Of a stretch of DNA of 64,000 bases, positions 24,016 to 36,600 are shown in pieces. Position numbers and translations under genes: made by a program. The DNA comes from Ophiobolus disseminans (Eukaryota; Ascomycota; Dothideomycetes; Pleosporales; Phaeosphaeriaceae), in assembly GCA_010093685.1 (NCBI GenBank), contig MU006225.1:192507-256506 (forward strand). Reading direction: 5' to 3'. Position 1 is the first letter of the stretch. Every line of letters begins with the position of its first letter. Under the pieces are notes generated by a model. It was not told the origin of the DNA and did not search any database. It saw nothing but the letters and a program-made list of their open reading frames with translations.

Positions 24016-24159
24016 ATGCACTTCATGCATTGCAGCACGATTCTGGCTGCAGCCATGATCTTCGCCGGTGTCTCCGTAGCACTACCAACTCCCGCCGACG
24101 CTCACATTCACCAAGGTTGCATGTTGCCTCCACCACCAAATGTGCGCAAGGGCTGCTAG
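24016..24159 (+). CDS. possible small secreted Cys-containing peptide
   Basis: A 47-codon ORF (a second Met three codons in would give 44) starting MHFMHCSTILAAAMIF. Residues 4-25 form a good signal peptide, a hydrophobic core of Ala/Ile/Phe/Val ending in ALPTPADA, with a plausible cleavage site after ADA. The mature peptide would be only about 18 residues, with two Cys (QGCML and KGC) and a PPPP run between. The frame is open upstream to 23890 without another good start. It is too short to prove by sequence alone and could be chance; conservation or transcripts would decide. Confidence 0.35.
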   Translation: MHFMHCSTILAAAMIFAGVSVALPTPADAHIHQGCMLPPPPNVRKGC

Positions 24160-24896
24160 ATGGCATGGTATGAAAGGCGCTTCTTGCGGAAGTGCCTGGG
24201 GTGAACGAGTTTGTTGGCTTGGAAGTCCTCAATAGGCTGGAAACATTCACCGCATAAGATATCTAGATGCCTTAACAATTATAATTATCTGTAGTGCTCA
24301 TGCACCAGGGTGTGAATTGGAGGTTGTTTGACAATCGAGCCGGATCACACAAGTGGTTACGTCTACACTTCAAGAGCAACATGCCATTCACCCTAGTCGA
24401 CGACCTTCTTTGCTAAAACGTGACATGGAGGAAGTTTTTCCCGTCTTAGTATTGAAGCCGATGATCGTTGCCATTTGTTGGCGTTTCCAGTGGTAGCGAA
24501 CGGTGTGGTTGCCGCGTAGTTTCGCCGACCGTATGTTACCTGCGCTTATCCAGGTATCTCAACGTGTCACGACAGTATACGCTCACCTGTTTCGTTAGTT
24601 ACACCGGCTAACAATCCTTTAAAATTAGGTCGTTACACGCAATGTTGTCTCAGCTGCCACGAGATTCCTCAGCTATCGCCAACTTTTGTAGCGGTGTCAC
24701 TGCATGCTATCACACAGTTCTACAATACCCTAAATGGTGAAGCTCCTCGGTATCCGAGACTTTGTGGAACGCTTCTTGGTGTTTTTCATAATGCGTAGGA
24801 CTTTGCCCTGTGAGATCTACAAATCCTCCGGTCATCGCCAGAGACACTCACACATCTGCATTGGTCGAATACTATCTGCGCCCGTTGAAGCCAATC
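24160..24896. other. intergenic
   Basis: About 740 bases before the Pth11-like gene. No ORF, repeat or transposon trace seen. Confidence 0.4.
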
Positions 24897-26119
24897 ATGA
24901 CTTTTAATCCAGTGGCAATTTACGCCTTATGCACAATCCTACCCGTAACCGCCACTCTGGCAGTTCTGGCACGCATGAAAGTTCGGGTGCTTCGGAAAGC
25001 AACTTTGAAAACGGACGACTGGACTGCTGTCGCCGGTCTGGTGAGCCAATTGCTCTCATTTTAAAAGTACGCAGGGGTCTCACTGCATTAGGTTGTACTA
25101 TGGTGCATCGCAGTTATCGTCATCGTCGGCGCAGTTCAAGGGCTATTCGGGGCTCACACTCTCCAAGATCCACAAACAGGAGCCACGATAATTACACAGC
25201 TTGATCGACGAAATATTGAGGTGCGTCTCTCCGTTTCATCTGTTGACTGTCACTTACAGGTCGCAGTACATGTGGATCGTCGTCGTCATTAGCATTCTCT
25301 CCATCGGCCTCGTGAAACTGAGCGTTGTGCTCCTGTACCGACGGATCTTTGCTATAAGTCGCGCATTCAACATATACACGTCTGGTCTTTTGGCGCTCGT
25401 AACTGCATGGGCCATTGCGTTTCTGGCCGCGAACCTGTTTCAGTGCGGGATACACCCCGAATCAGCATGGACGAATGTAAAGATGATCGAGAAGTATTGC
25501 TACGACACTTCACCAGCGACAAGTGCGTGTCTACTCACCAATCTCATTGTGGATCTGATGATACTTGGTGCGCCGATTGGGATCATTTGGCGTTTACACA
25601 TGTCGCTGGCGCGCAAGCTGCAAGTCACTGGCATTTTTGCACTAGGCTTGTTGTGAGTTACAGTATTCATTCCGTGCATCACGTCTTGATACTGACATTA
25701 GCAGCTCAGTTGCGGCGGGCGCCGCAAGGGCGTATATCTTACTGACCGACACATACGGCCCAGACGAAGGCTTTTTCGATCTCAGAGGTGAAGAAACCCA
25801 CCCGACTTCGCGATCAAGATGTTGTTCACATTTAAATTCAGATTCAAATACCGATGTGGTAATGTGGACGTTGATCGAAATCGTGGCTGCGCTTGTGGGA
25901 TGCTGTCTGCCAAGGCTCCGGCCGCTGTTGGTAGACACATCATTAGGGAGGTCCCTCAGCAGTTTACTCTCAACGTTTTCCTTACGCTCAAATAAGTCAC
26001 GACTATCATTCAAGGAAGAAGACGATGAAGAACTGGCGATTATTACCATCGGTGGAGCGAGGTCGAAAGGGCGTGCTAATATGCTCCAAGGAACTGAGTC
26101 TAACTGCAGCGCCGTATAA
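24897..26119 (+). CDS. Pth11-like seven-TM protein (fungal rhodopsin/SAT4-type domain)
   Basis: Five exons, 24897-25040, 25092-25220, 25267-25652, 25702-25787 and 25842-26119, give 340 residues with all phases closing. Seven hydrophobic helices can be counted from the N-terminus. Family signs: LKTDDWTAVAGLV after the first helix, VVLWCIAVIVIVGAVQGLFG for the second, then YMWIVVVISILSIGLVKLSVVLLYRRIF, with the K-S and YRRIF motif typical of the fungal rhodopsin-like family, and FQCGIHPESAW followed by KYCYD in the loop. A WTLIEIVAALVGCCLPRLRPLL helix closes the domain. The tail is short and acidic. There is no CFEM domain at the N-terminus, so it is a class without one. Such proteins are plasma-membrane sensors in many Pezizomycotina, with no known ligand. 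It lies 1.3 kb from the polyketide locus but need not belong to it. Confidence 0.85.
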
Positions 26120-26389
26120 TATGAAGATTTGGGATATTTGAGACACGGTATGTTGGAAAGATTACGTGATTGGAGATTTTTCGTTTGTCCCGCTCGTCAC
26201 TCATGTAGTCATATTCATGGCGCTGGTATTAGTAACATAATCGTTCACGACCAACAAGCAACCAGCGTATTACCCACGTGCCACTGGCTGAAAGAATTCT
26301 GCAGTCATTCACACTCATCCGTATAACCGCGTGCTGATTGCTCGCTCCACGCACAAACCTCCACCTTCTATATCTGTATCAACTCAACG

Positions 26390-27070
26390 ATGTATTATAT
26401 CGACCGGGCCATGAATTACCTTTTTGACGAACGCGGAAGGGCACCAAGGGTGTCACCACCTACACTAAACCGCATCGATGCCGACACCCAACTTGTCGTC
26501 TATCATCAAACAGGAACGAGCGGACCCAAACCAACACCACATCAAATCGAATCTTTACCGCCATGCACTTGGATCGTTGCGAACCCTTTTGCCGAAATCG
26601 CCAAAGCTCAAAGTGAGGCCTATTACGAAGAAATCGACATTCTCCAGGCTTTTATGCTCGGCCAGAAGAGTGAGTTCAGCGCTGGTCAGTGGTATGTCGT
26701 GCACCCGGTTACATATTTCCAAGTCCGCGATCTGAGCAACGAGGTGCTGCACAAGCTGCAGGAGTGGATCACAGTCGAATGCCCAAATAAGTTGTTCACG
26801 AGCAAAGCCAAGCAAGTACTCTCTTTTAGGAAGGCACGTGATGAGACCTTGGAGGAGATTTACAGGGAGCTTGAGAGACGGAAGAAACCGGGAGACATCG
26901 GCGCAGAGTCGGGGAATGTGGAAAAGTGGGAAATTGTAGAGCATGATGATGATACGAGTGGTAAAGAAGGAAGCGAAACGAACGAAGACGGATTCCACGA
27001 GGAAGAGGTCAAAGGAGGCGAAATTGGACGTCGCGAGAGCGGCGGGGAGGCAGGTCGAGGCGGACGCTAA
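26390..27070 (+). CDS. hypothetical protein
   Basis: A single-exon ORF of 226 residues from ATG 26390, MYYIDRAMNYLFDERG. The middle (residues 50-130) has a mixed alpha/beta look with PPCTWIVANPFAE and WYVVHPVTYFQVRD, and the rest is charged helix. The last 40 residues turn Gly/Glu/Arg-rich, while a neighbouring frame over 26950-27125 gives a more protein-like end (EADANHEHFELMKSMDVETLLI), so the true C-terminus may lie in that frame after a small intron or a frameshift. I do not recognise the family. No signal peptide or membrane segment. Confidence 0.55.
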   Translation: MYYIDRAMNYLFDERGRAPRVSPPTLNRIDADTQLVVYHQTGTSGPKPTPHQIESLPPCTWIVANPFAEIAKAQSEAYYEEIDILQAFMLGQKSEFSAGQWYVVHPVTYFQVRDLSNEVLHKLQEWITVECPNKLFTSKAKQVLSFRKARDETLEEIYRELERRKKPGDIGAESGNVEKWEIVEHDDDTSGKEGSETNEDGFHEEEVKGGEIGRRESGGEAGRGGR

Positions 27071-27397
27071 CCATGAGCATTTTGAGTTGATGAAGAGTAT
27101 GGATGTCGAAACGCTGTTGATTTGAAATAACATGTATAAGGCGAAGAGAGATGCTATGCAGATGGCGCAATTGGTATACGGGCTTTGCGACGGGATTTTG
27201 TAGTGCAGCTTTGCTCACACGTCATCAACGCGTCTGTACTCAATACATTATGTGCTATTGGATCTGAATCTACCAGCCCAAGTGGAAATAGGCAAGCTCT
27301 ATTATTAATGCGATGCATGTATGCGAACAAAGGGAATGTACGAGCAGTCTAAAATCTAATTTCGCGCTATGCGCAACGATACTGGTACAAGTACGAC
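27071..27397. other. intergenic, convergent 3' ends
   Basis: About 330 bases between the plus-strand hypothetical gene and the minus-strand ABC-G gene; both end here. No terminator-like structure is apparent. Confidence 0.4.
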
Positions 27398-30300
27398 TTA
27401 CTCCGCCTTCTTACTCTGCTTCGTCCTCAGCTTCATCAAGAGGTATACAAGCGCGTAGCTCGAGAAAGCAAAAAGGACGCAAATCCCAGCATCGCGCCAC
27501 CCGTTCGAGTACTCCGTAAGATTGATGGTATACAAATAGTCGCGGCCTTTGCTGTACTGGCAGACGCGGCAATCAGCTGTCGCTTGAGGATTGATGAGAT
27601 TGTTGTGGCTTCCCGGACCGTTCAGCCAGGCGTCGAGATACTGAGCGCATGTTTGGCCAGATGGAGGATCGAAGATTGCGAACTCCGATTCGTTGCACTG
27701 AATATCCCAGTCCCAGTCGGAGAAGACCAGTAGCGAGCCCATAAGGTAGTTGAAGGGATTGAGGTAGTACATCCAGTAGCGCCAGAAGGGTTGAATCTGG
27801 GAATATGGCACCAGGACACCGCAGAAGGACACCAGCGTACCGATGATGACAGGGTTGACGAGAGATGCGAAGACCGCGTTGGGAGCATACGCAGCCACGA
27901 ACTGGCCGATACCGGTGTAGATGAACTGATAAACGAGCATGACGAAGAAGACGGCGCCAGCCTTGTCCGAGTCCGTGGGTAAACCGGCAGTGTAGTAGAA
28001 GCAGAGGAAATACAGGATGGCGCAGATGATCAAGTATGGTATCTCGGATACGACGAGACCGGTCACAAATGCGATCCAAGAGTACATCTTCGACTTCTTC
28101 TCGCGTGTTTCATAGATGTCGCGACGTTCGATGAAGAGAGGCTGGAGTTGAGCAATGACACCAGGGGCTACGAAGATGTAGTTGAACAGCGCGAACAAAA
28201 TCTGTTGCTGGTCCGCCACGGAGTTACCGATTTGCCAGAAACTAAATCCAACGAAGAGAGCGACACCGATGTGGAGGGCGAATTTATCTGAATCAGCCAG
28301 TCAGTTTACAATCGAATCCCGCAATACTCATAAAGACATACTGTTAACATAATCGACGTTCCGATAAAGGCTGATGTTCACTCGGTGGGTTACGATCTTG
28401 GTTTGTGTCCAAAGGCTGGTCGCAAATTCATGGCCATCATCCTTGGTGCCTGGTTCTTTGCTCGCTGCATCTGTTATCATCCTGGCGAGCTCTTGGTTCA
28501 TCCCATCCGCTTCCGGTGACTCAAGCCAGACCTGGTGCCAATCCCTTCCGCTGTGATGTGTTCCCGTTACGACGTCGATCATATGTTCCGCCGGGTTTAC
28601 CCCGGACGGACAGGGAGCGTCATATCTTCCAAAGTACTGCTTAATGGTGTCTGCATTGTCGCCGATATCGCCGAAGTAGACCGTCTTGCCACCTTTGGCG
28701 AGGAGGAGAAGGGTATCGAACTGGCTGAACAGTTGAGCGCTTGGCCTACGATGACACAAGCGGTTAGCGTGTGGTAAGCGCGGTCGTCGCCATGCACTTA
28801 CTGATGGATAGTAACAAGAATAGCTTGGCCAACGTCGGCGAGTTTTCTGAGAAAGCGAACTGTGTTGAAAGCTGCTTGTCCGTCCAAGCCGGAGGTTGGC
28901 TCGTCCAAAAATATTAAAATCGAAGGTTTCGAAACCAGCTCGACCCCGATGGTGACACGCTTGCGTTGCTCAACAGAGAGCCCAGCTCCTACTCTACCGA
29001 TCAGGGTATGCTCGAGATCTTGTAACTCGAGGAGGTCAATGATGGCTATATTGGCGTCAGTAACCTTATTTCGACTCGATGCATCAACACTCACTGTTTA
29101 CGTATGCCAGTTTCTCTTCACGGGGTGTGTCACGGCTTTGTCGAAGGAGTGCCGAGAACTCAAGCGCTTCACGGACAGTGGAGAAGGGCTCATGAACATC
29201 GAGTTGCTCACAGTATCCGGCAGATCGTTGGAAGGACACAGGAAGTGGTCGACCATCGACGAGGACTTCGCCGCGAATGGTGCCTTCAGTTTTGCGCTGC
29301 GCCAAGACATCGAGGAGGGTCGTCTTTCCAGCACCTGACGAGCCCATGAGCGCGCCTACTGACATTAGTATAGCTCGCGCTTGAGACCCAGACAACTTAC
29401 CAAGCATGCCTGGCTTGACATATCCAGAGATGTTATCGAGCAGCGTGCGATCCCCGGATGGCGTTTTTACAATGTAGGAAAGGTTCCTCCAAGTGAAAAT
29501 CGACGTGTTGCGCACTAGTGCCTGGTCACCCTCACCTTGACTAGCTGTGGCGTTTCCATTGGCATTGTTCGATGGAATCTGCTTCTCGTCTACTTGTGAT
29601 TCCTCGTCCGCAGGTGCAATGAGGTGTGCGACTTTCTTTTGGTTTTCGCGAGGGATGAGGAGCGACCCACCAGAGCCAGCGGCGTCATTCCAGCGCAGTG
29701 TAAAGCCAATAGTCATAACGACAAACAATACCCACAAAGCGAACAAGATGCCCACATTGCGCCAGATGTTTGAAGGGGAGTAGGAGAGGCTGGCGAGGTA
29801 CTGCTCACCGGTAACGAAAGTTGCACCTGGCGCTGCACCAGCAATACCGGCACATGATTGATGTGCAGGGTCTTGGTATTGAGGTAAGTAGTTCGGTACC
29901 AGGTTGTCGTAAGCACACGGGATGATCGTATCGCGGAACTCGTTGGCCATGATGCTCTCGAATCCATACGAAAGAGGATTTATCCAAAAGATCCAAACGA
30001 ACCATGGATGCATCGCCGGTTTCGGAATCTGTGGGTACATAGTCAGTTAGGTCTCGACCAAGAAGTCGCAACACTAGAGGCTGAAGATACTGAGTATCTC
30101 ATGCAGCTCTATGCTGAAAACAAATGAGTAATCGACTTACCTGATATCCGTTATACAGGATCAAGGCCGTGATTGCGAAGCCAGACACCTTGGATGCGGC
30201 ATCGAAGTTGGGGAACCCAGCACCAATCATCCTGAAGAAAGCAGTCATGACGAAAGTGGTGAGGTATACGACGAACCAGTTTGTGAAAAACGCGGCGGCG

Positions 30301-32144
30301 GTCATCTTGAGTGCTGCCATAAAGTAAAGAACGACAATAAGTACGGTGACCTGAACGAACAGAATGGGTATGTCCGTTGCGATCTGAGCAATGCAAAATG
30401 CAGCTGGGTTGAAAAATGCGAAATTCTTCTGCTTCGCAAGGATGGGGCGACCGGCGTACGAATCGGTGACTTCGGACATGGCCAACAAAGCATTGAACAA
30501 GAGTGCTAAAAAGAGCGCGCCTCCCTTGACGAACAGACCAGCGGTATTGTCGGGTGCATTATAGAACAACGAACCCGCGATGAGAGCTTGTACGAGATTC
30601 GAGGTCTGCTTGATTATAACTGTCGGCTTATCTCCCCAGATAATCTGATATTGTCGGGCGATGCAGGCCTTGACTTGTTGAAGAAACGACACCGTCATGG
30701 GCGAAGACTTCGACAGACGTGGCGACTTGTCCATTGCGATAGCTTCGCAGAAGATTCGAGTGTTCGTCTTGGCCTCTTCGGTCGTTGGGTACTCGAGCTC
30801 GCGTTCCATGTCAGGCTTGATGTCGGATTGTTGATAGGCTTGCTGAAGCTCCACGTTGTTGCGGGGAAAGCGCGACTCGAAATTAGGCTTGACCTGCCGC
30901 TCGCTGGCAACTGTGACTCCAGTGAGGAAGTCAGCCACGTTGGCGCCATCGCCACACAGAAATCCCAAGGACTCCATAAAAGGCCGCGCTTGCTCGCGGG
31001 AGCCATAGTAGACCTGTTTGCCCTCGTCAAGCACCAGAACTTTGTCGAATAAGTCGTAGATACCATTACCAGCCTAATGGTTGGTGTCCGAAGTCAGTGT
31101 TTATCTCACATAGATTTCGTGCTCGGAATTTGGCTTACTTGGTATAGTGTGACAATGGTGGCCATACCCATGGTATCCGTCATGCTTCGTAGAGCGCGCG
31201 TGTATTCCAGAGCCGTGCTGGCGTCAAGCCCACGTGTAGAGTTATCCCAACACATCACACTCGCCCTTGTAGCCAGTGTTTCAATGATCGAAACACGCTT
31301 GCGTTCACCACCAGACACGCCACGAACAAAAGCATCGCCAACTTTCGTGTCCTCAGTGTGCGATATGCCCATTGAGTCCATGAGGAAGGTCTTGAAGTTT
31401 TGTTGGTACTCCTTGGCATCCTTCACATCCTTCGGGAGGGTGTTTGGGATGTTGAGCCGCGTTGCAAAATCCATGGACTGTCCTACAGTCAAAGTTGGAT
31501 AAAAGAGTTCTTCTTCCTGGTTGATGACTATACTACCGCTGTATTGTTGAGCTTGTTTGGCGTCGAGTGAGCCATAGTGGACGTGCCCCTCGACTTCTGT
31601 GTACCTGCATCTTGTCAGAAATCTACATTGTGGGGTACGAGTCGGTGGCTTACCCCTTTCTCTTGTTTGCCAACATCTTCAATAGCGTGGTGCATCCTGA
31701 CCCAGGCTTTCCGAGAACGAGCAGCATCTCTCCGGGTCTGACAGATCCGAAGCTGGAGTCCAAGATCGTTTTCAGTTGTGGCTTTTGTCGTGATTCCTTG
31801 ATTTGCTGAGGGATGTTGAACTGGCTCAGGACATTCTCTTGTAATCTGGCATCTGAAGGCATCACCTTCACAGATAGGTCTTGCCAGGTGACACCCAGTT
31901 TCCGACCTTCAGCCTGGTCGTTCGTCTGCATCTCCTTGAACTGCGCTGCGAGCCTCCATTCGTCCACCTTGGTTTTCGCCGAGTCCGAATCCCCGCTATC
32001 CTCTTCCTCATAGCGCTCTATGTCATCTGTGTTTGACTTGCCGGAGAATGTTCGCGAGAGAGTTCGAAATATAGATTCGCCGGCACCTGCAGGTAAGGAT
32101 GAGTTCATGACGGACACACTGCTTCTTCGACGGCCCTCCATCAT
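27398..32144 (-). CDS. PDR-type ABC-G exporter of the polyketide locus
   Basis: Eight exons (32144-31654, 31604-31139, 31073-30141, 30028-29401, 29355-29095, 29045-28802, 28745-28342, 28287-27398) join to 1438 residues, normal for fungal pleiotropic drug resistance pumps. The order is (NBD-TMD)x2. NBD1 has the degenerate PDR Walker A GKPGSGCTT at about 145-153 and signature VSGGERKRVS. NBD2 has Walker A GSSGAGKTT at 844-852, signature LSVEQRKRVT and Walker B ILIFLDEPTSGLD. Each TMD has six helices, with the PDR motif WFVWIFWINPLSYGFESIM after the first and a large Cys-containing loop near the C-terminus. Such pumps sit in the plasma membrane and export hydrophobic compounds. Position next to the PKS suggests product export or self-protection; this is inference. 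It is transcribed in the same direction as the PKS. Confidence 0.95.
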
Positions 32145-33648
32145 GAGCTGAGTTATTAATTTTTTCTTGAGAACCTGTGAGTAAGGAAGAGCGGGATGAC
32201 GGGATCGTAGAAAAGGCGACCGATACCCGGAGCACTCTGAGTGCTGTGGTGGATTAGGAAGGAATGTTCAACACAAGATAAGAAATAGGAATCAAGATGC
32301 CGAGTGGGAAGTGTCGATCAAAGGCAAAGATGCAGGAACCATAAATGCTCAAAGCCGTTGGAGTGTTTCCGACGAAACGGACATAGGAGCGAATGACTGA
32401 TGACGTTGTGGATGCATTCAAAACGCGTCTCGAAGATTAGTCCGGGTTGGTTGACAAGATTAACAGCCATGGAAACCGCGGGCGCCGTTGCTTGCACATG
32501 TTGATGCGCTAAGAGCCGTTGACAGCGACCACGATTGGGCCAGCTGAAGCGCTACACAACTTTCTGCCCGGATAGGCAAGTCGGGCTTTGAATCCACCCG
32601 ATTTTGACAACGTACGAAAGGAGGTTTGCAATCTTTTCGCAATGGCCAAGGGTGGGGCGAATCTAGCCCGACTCATTCTGATCTACCTAGCTTGGCTTTA
32701 GTACAAGCGTCGGCCGACGCGCATGAAGACTCCACGCCATTGGGATCTTGAGTATTATCTGGTAGCAGACCGCTGCTATACGAATCGAGCGTATGTAGGA
32801 AACGAACACTGTTCAACCAGCTGTCCATTTTACCTATAACGAAATTGCGCTCAAACGACCTATGCTGCACCTTTGGTTCGTATGGAACTCTCTTGGGCCT
32901 TGAAAAGTTTCGCGACGACCGCCGAGCACGGTGGAGAGTGACGGAAGCCTCCCAAGATTTCTAGTGCATGTGATTGCGAGCACATTTGACCGAGGGAGCT
33001 TGTGCGTCGTTGCAGCTATCGTAGGACGCAATCCATCCGAGAGCGTTCGTCCTGGGCTGTGCCATGTATGTTCGAGATGATGTACATTGAGTTGTACAGC
33101 TAATGTAGGGCCGAGTTGCAAAGCTACCTCCCGGTCCGTCCGCCATGTCCGCGTACCGCGACGGATGTCGGTCTTGGAAAACACCGATCTCAACGCGCCG
33201 CTCGGCATTTCGTCGTTCAGAAACTCGCAAAGCACGACTTCGGTGATTACCGGTAATATCAAGATGACGGGGCTTGGAAATAATGGGGCTGCGAGGTTTG
33301 AGGATGTGTCCGAGTGCGCCTCCCGATCAGCCGCCTTAGATATGCGGCTGCCATCGAGTCTAACACTGGAACAGTCTAGCGGCATCCCCGAAGACCAAGC
33401 AACCGGAGTCCGAGGTCGCGGAGAAAGACATGCGCTCTACACGATGAAGAGATGCGCGCCCACGATCACCAACGACATTCATTCAGAGCATGGATCATGT
33501 ATTGACGAAACGAATCTACGTAACGTTACGAAAGAAAGACAGGATGAAGACATAGGAATAAACGCGTCCCACGACCCACGACCCACGACCCAAGCCCCAC
33601 AATCGCATTATTCACATATCGGCCGGGACGAACCTACCACCATCATCG
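32145..33648. other. intergenic between ABC-G gene and PKS
   Basis: 1.5 kb with the ABC-G promoter and the PKS 3' region. It carries a small tandem repeat of three CCCACGA units near 33568-33588. A 210-codon plus-strand frame (33087-33719) overlaps the PKS end antisense and looks random. No gene supported. Confidence 0.45.
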
Positions 33649-36600
33649 CTAAGCTTCGGGCAACGCGACTTTCGTCTTCGTACAGACCACCTTCGCCAAA
33701 CTCTCAATGCTGCCACTAGCCAGCAACTCCAGCACCTGCAAACTCGCCTCAAACATCCTCGTAATGAAGTTACGCAAGTCGATAGCCGTCAACGAATCAA
33801 GCGGATAGTGACTGAGCGCTCGGCTGGTGTCGAGTTCCTCCGGCTCCATAGAAATGATCTCTGCAATCTTTTCTACCAACGCGCTGCACACCACCTGCTC
33901 GGCCTCGACGCGAGATGGTGCGGCCTTGAAAGCAACACTCCATGATACCTTCGCTGTCATGGAGGATGTATCGCAGGCAGCTTCCGCCGCGCGGAGAAGA
34001 TGAACGAACTTGGCGTCTGTGGACCAGAAGGGTCGCATCGTGGGTGTGATGCGCATGCCGGTGATGGGATGACCGTTACAGCTTGAAAGCTTGCCCTCGA
34101 TGGCTGCTTGAATCAACGCCAGCACCTCCGCTTCGCATATCGTATCGCTCCCGAGATTTCTTGCTACTTCAGCAGCTTTCTCTGCGTCTTCGGCTAGGTA
34201 GCCAGCATCTGAGACGGCTGTCAAGTCAATGGAAGCGGCTGACGTGCCTTGTCGACGCAGGTGTTGCGCGAAACCGTTGAGGAAAGTGTTGGCGGCGGCG
34301 TAGGCTGCTTGACCACGATTTCCAACCGCGCCGGCAGCAGAGGAGATGACTACAAAGAAGTCGAGAGGTGCCTTGGCAGCGGAGAGCGCGTGGTGGAAGT
34401 TCCAGGCGCCTTGTACCTTTGATGTAATGACAGATTCGTACTGTTGGTATGTCATCTTCTCAAACAAGACGTCCTATGATCGCGTTAGTTCGTTCTCAAG
34501 TTGGCATTTTTCGCCGAGCAGACTTACATGAAGCACCATCGCGGCATGAATGATACCCCGCACGGGAGGTAGATCGGTCAACCCTTCTGAGATGAGACGG
34601 TCGACGGCATCTCTATCTGTGACGTCGCAACTACGAATCACGATGTTGGTGCCAGCAGCATTCAGGCCATCAATCTGCTCCTTCGCCTTGCCTCGCAACT
34701 CGCCACTTCTCGAAAGAAGTACGATGGACTTTGCACCCTTCGAGACCATCCACTTGGCCATACTGCGACCCAAGCCACCAGTGCCACCGATGAGGATGTA
34801 GGTCGCATCTTCCCAAAGCAGCGCGACTCGCTTCTCGAGCCGTGGGGCCTGCTCATGTTAGCTCGTTAACCGGACTGTGTTGAGAGAGACGTACCATAAC
34901 AAGCTCATCATCCTTAGGAACGACTGTTACTTTGCCACGAGGGCCCATGGCTTGGACGCTCTGCAATGCTGCGACTGTATCCAGCATACCAAATGTCTTG
35001 ACATCTTGAATTGGCTGGATCCTGCCGTTCTTGAGCATTCGAGCTACATCAGCAAGTGTGCGCTGGAACACCTTCGGGCGAGCTTCAGCCAAAGCGATGA
35101 TGTCGACGGAGAACGTGGTAGTGTTCGGCTTGAGTGACGTGGTTCTCAATGCTTGGTGACCAGTGCCTGGGCGGACCAGGCGACCAAAGTCCGTCAGCGT
35201 CTGGTATGTCGCGCCGTGAACATTACTATCATTGAGACCATCGAACACGACATCGATACCACAGCCACTCGTCGCGTCCTTGATATTTTCGGCCAAGTCC
35301 TGGCTACCAGCGTAGAAAATCCTGTCCTCCGGAATCGAGAACTCTCGTATCAGCAAGACCTTCTCAGCAGCATTGTCAACGGTTGCCCAGATGTCCGCAC
35401 CGAGCATCTGAGCGACCGAGAGCGCAGCCTGACCAATCGCGCTCCCGGCATCGTGTACAAGAACAGTCTCTCCCTCGCACAGCCTGGCTTGGTCCATCAA
35501 TGCATAGGATGCCGTGCAGTATGCCAGCGGTATCGTCGCCGCTGATTCGACTGCGATATGATCCGGAAGTTTGAACAGAAAGGGATAGTGCGCGCGAGTG
35601 ACAGTGGAAAGCGACCCTTTGGGCGTGAACCCTGCGACACGATCGCCAACGCGGAAGCTTGGAACACTGGAGCCAATCGCTGTGACGATGCCGCTACATT
35701 CGAGTCCGATAGCCGAGTCTGCGTCGGTGTCGGCATGGTTGAGGCCGATGGCCTTCACTCGGATGTCGACCTCGTCTTGAAGTAATGGTGGCGCCGTGTA
35801 GTCTTCGAAGGTAAGGCTGTCGAAAACGTTGGGCGTTTGCAATGACCCACGGAGGGGCCTCTCCTCATCTAGGAAGGACGCTGGCTCCGTTGACGATGGA
35901 TAGATTTGCTCGTTGACATAGTTGTTCATCGCGGCGTCGTCCACGATGCGAGGTGTCAACAGCTTCCCGCCACGCTCCATGAACTCAGTCTCTTCGACCT
36001 TGCTGTCCGCTCCCAGTGATGTGGCGAATACATCGAGTATTGTCGACGCCTGTGTCGCCTCAGTGTCGGCACCCAGATCCAGCGTGCTAAACTTCATCAG
36101 AGTGCCTTCGGAGCGTAGTGCGCGGCTAAGACCCATGATCATGTTGGCATCAGGATTCGAAGAGTCAGTGTAAGCGCCCCGGACCACCCACAACACGCCT
36201 CGGACGCTCGTCAGAAGTTGCTGTAGGGCTTCGAACTCCAAAGCACTAAGGGTAGCCAGGAGAGGCTTATCGAGCTCCGTAATGAAGATGCACAGCTTGT
36301 CTTTGGAGGCACCAGCCATGGAAGCGAGCAAGCCCGAGATGGGTTTGGTGCCCGTCAATGAGGTAAGGTGTTCCGAGAGTATACTGGCTAAGTCGTTTTG
36401 TGGGGCCGAATCGCCGTGCACAATGGTTATATCCGCGTCGAAAGCCGCCTCGTTTAGCTTGGCCATAGTAGCAGGCTCCCACTCGGTTTTATAACAAAGT
36501 TCGCGCGAATCTTCCACCTCCGCCTTCATATCCTGCTCGAGGATAGGTGAGATTAAAAGGTCCTCAACCAGGATCAAGGGCTCGCCTGCGTCGGTCGTAG

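Noticed and set aside
22783..24896. Gene-poor stretch examined for a transposon
   Set aside because: No terminal repeats, target-site duplications, transposase, integrase or reverse-transcriptase motifs could be seen by eye.
33568..33588. Three CCCACGA units in tandem, considered as a possible binding-site array
   Set aside because: Only three units, in a 3' intergenic position, and no second cluster near promoters of the locus; treated as a minor tandem repeat.
33087..33719. 210-codon plus-strand ORF at the PKS 3' end
   Set aside because: It overlaps the ACP-coding part of the PKS antisense and its text is random-looking; the PKS frame is certain.
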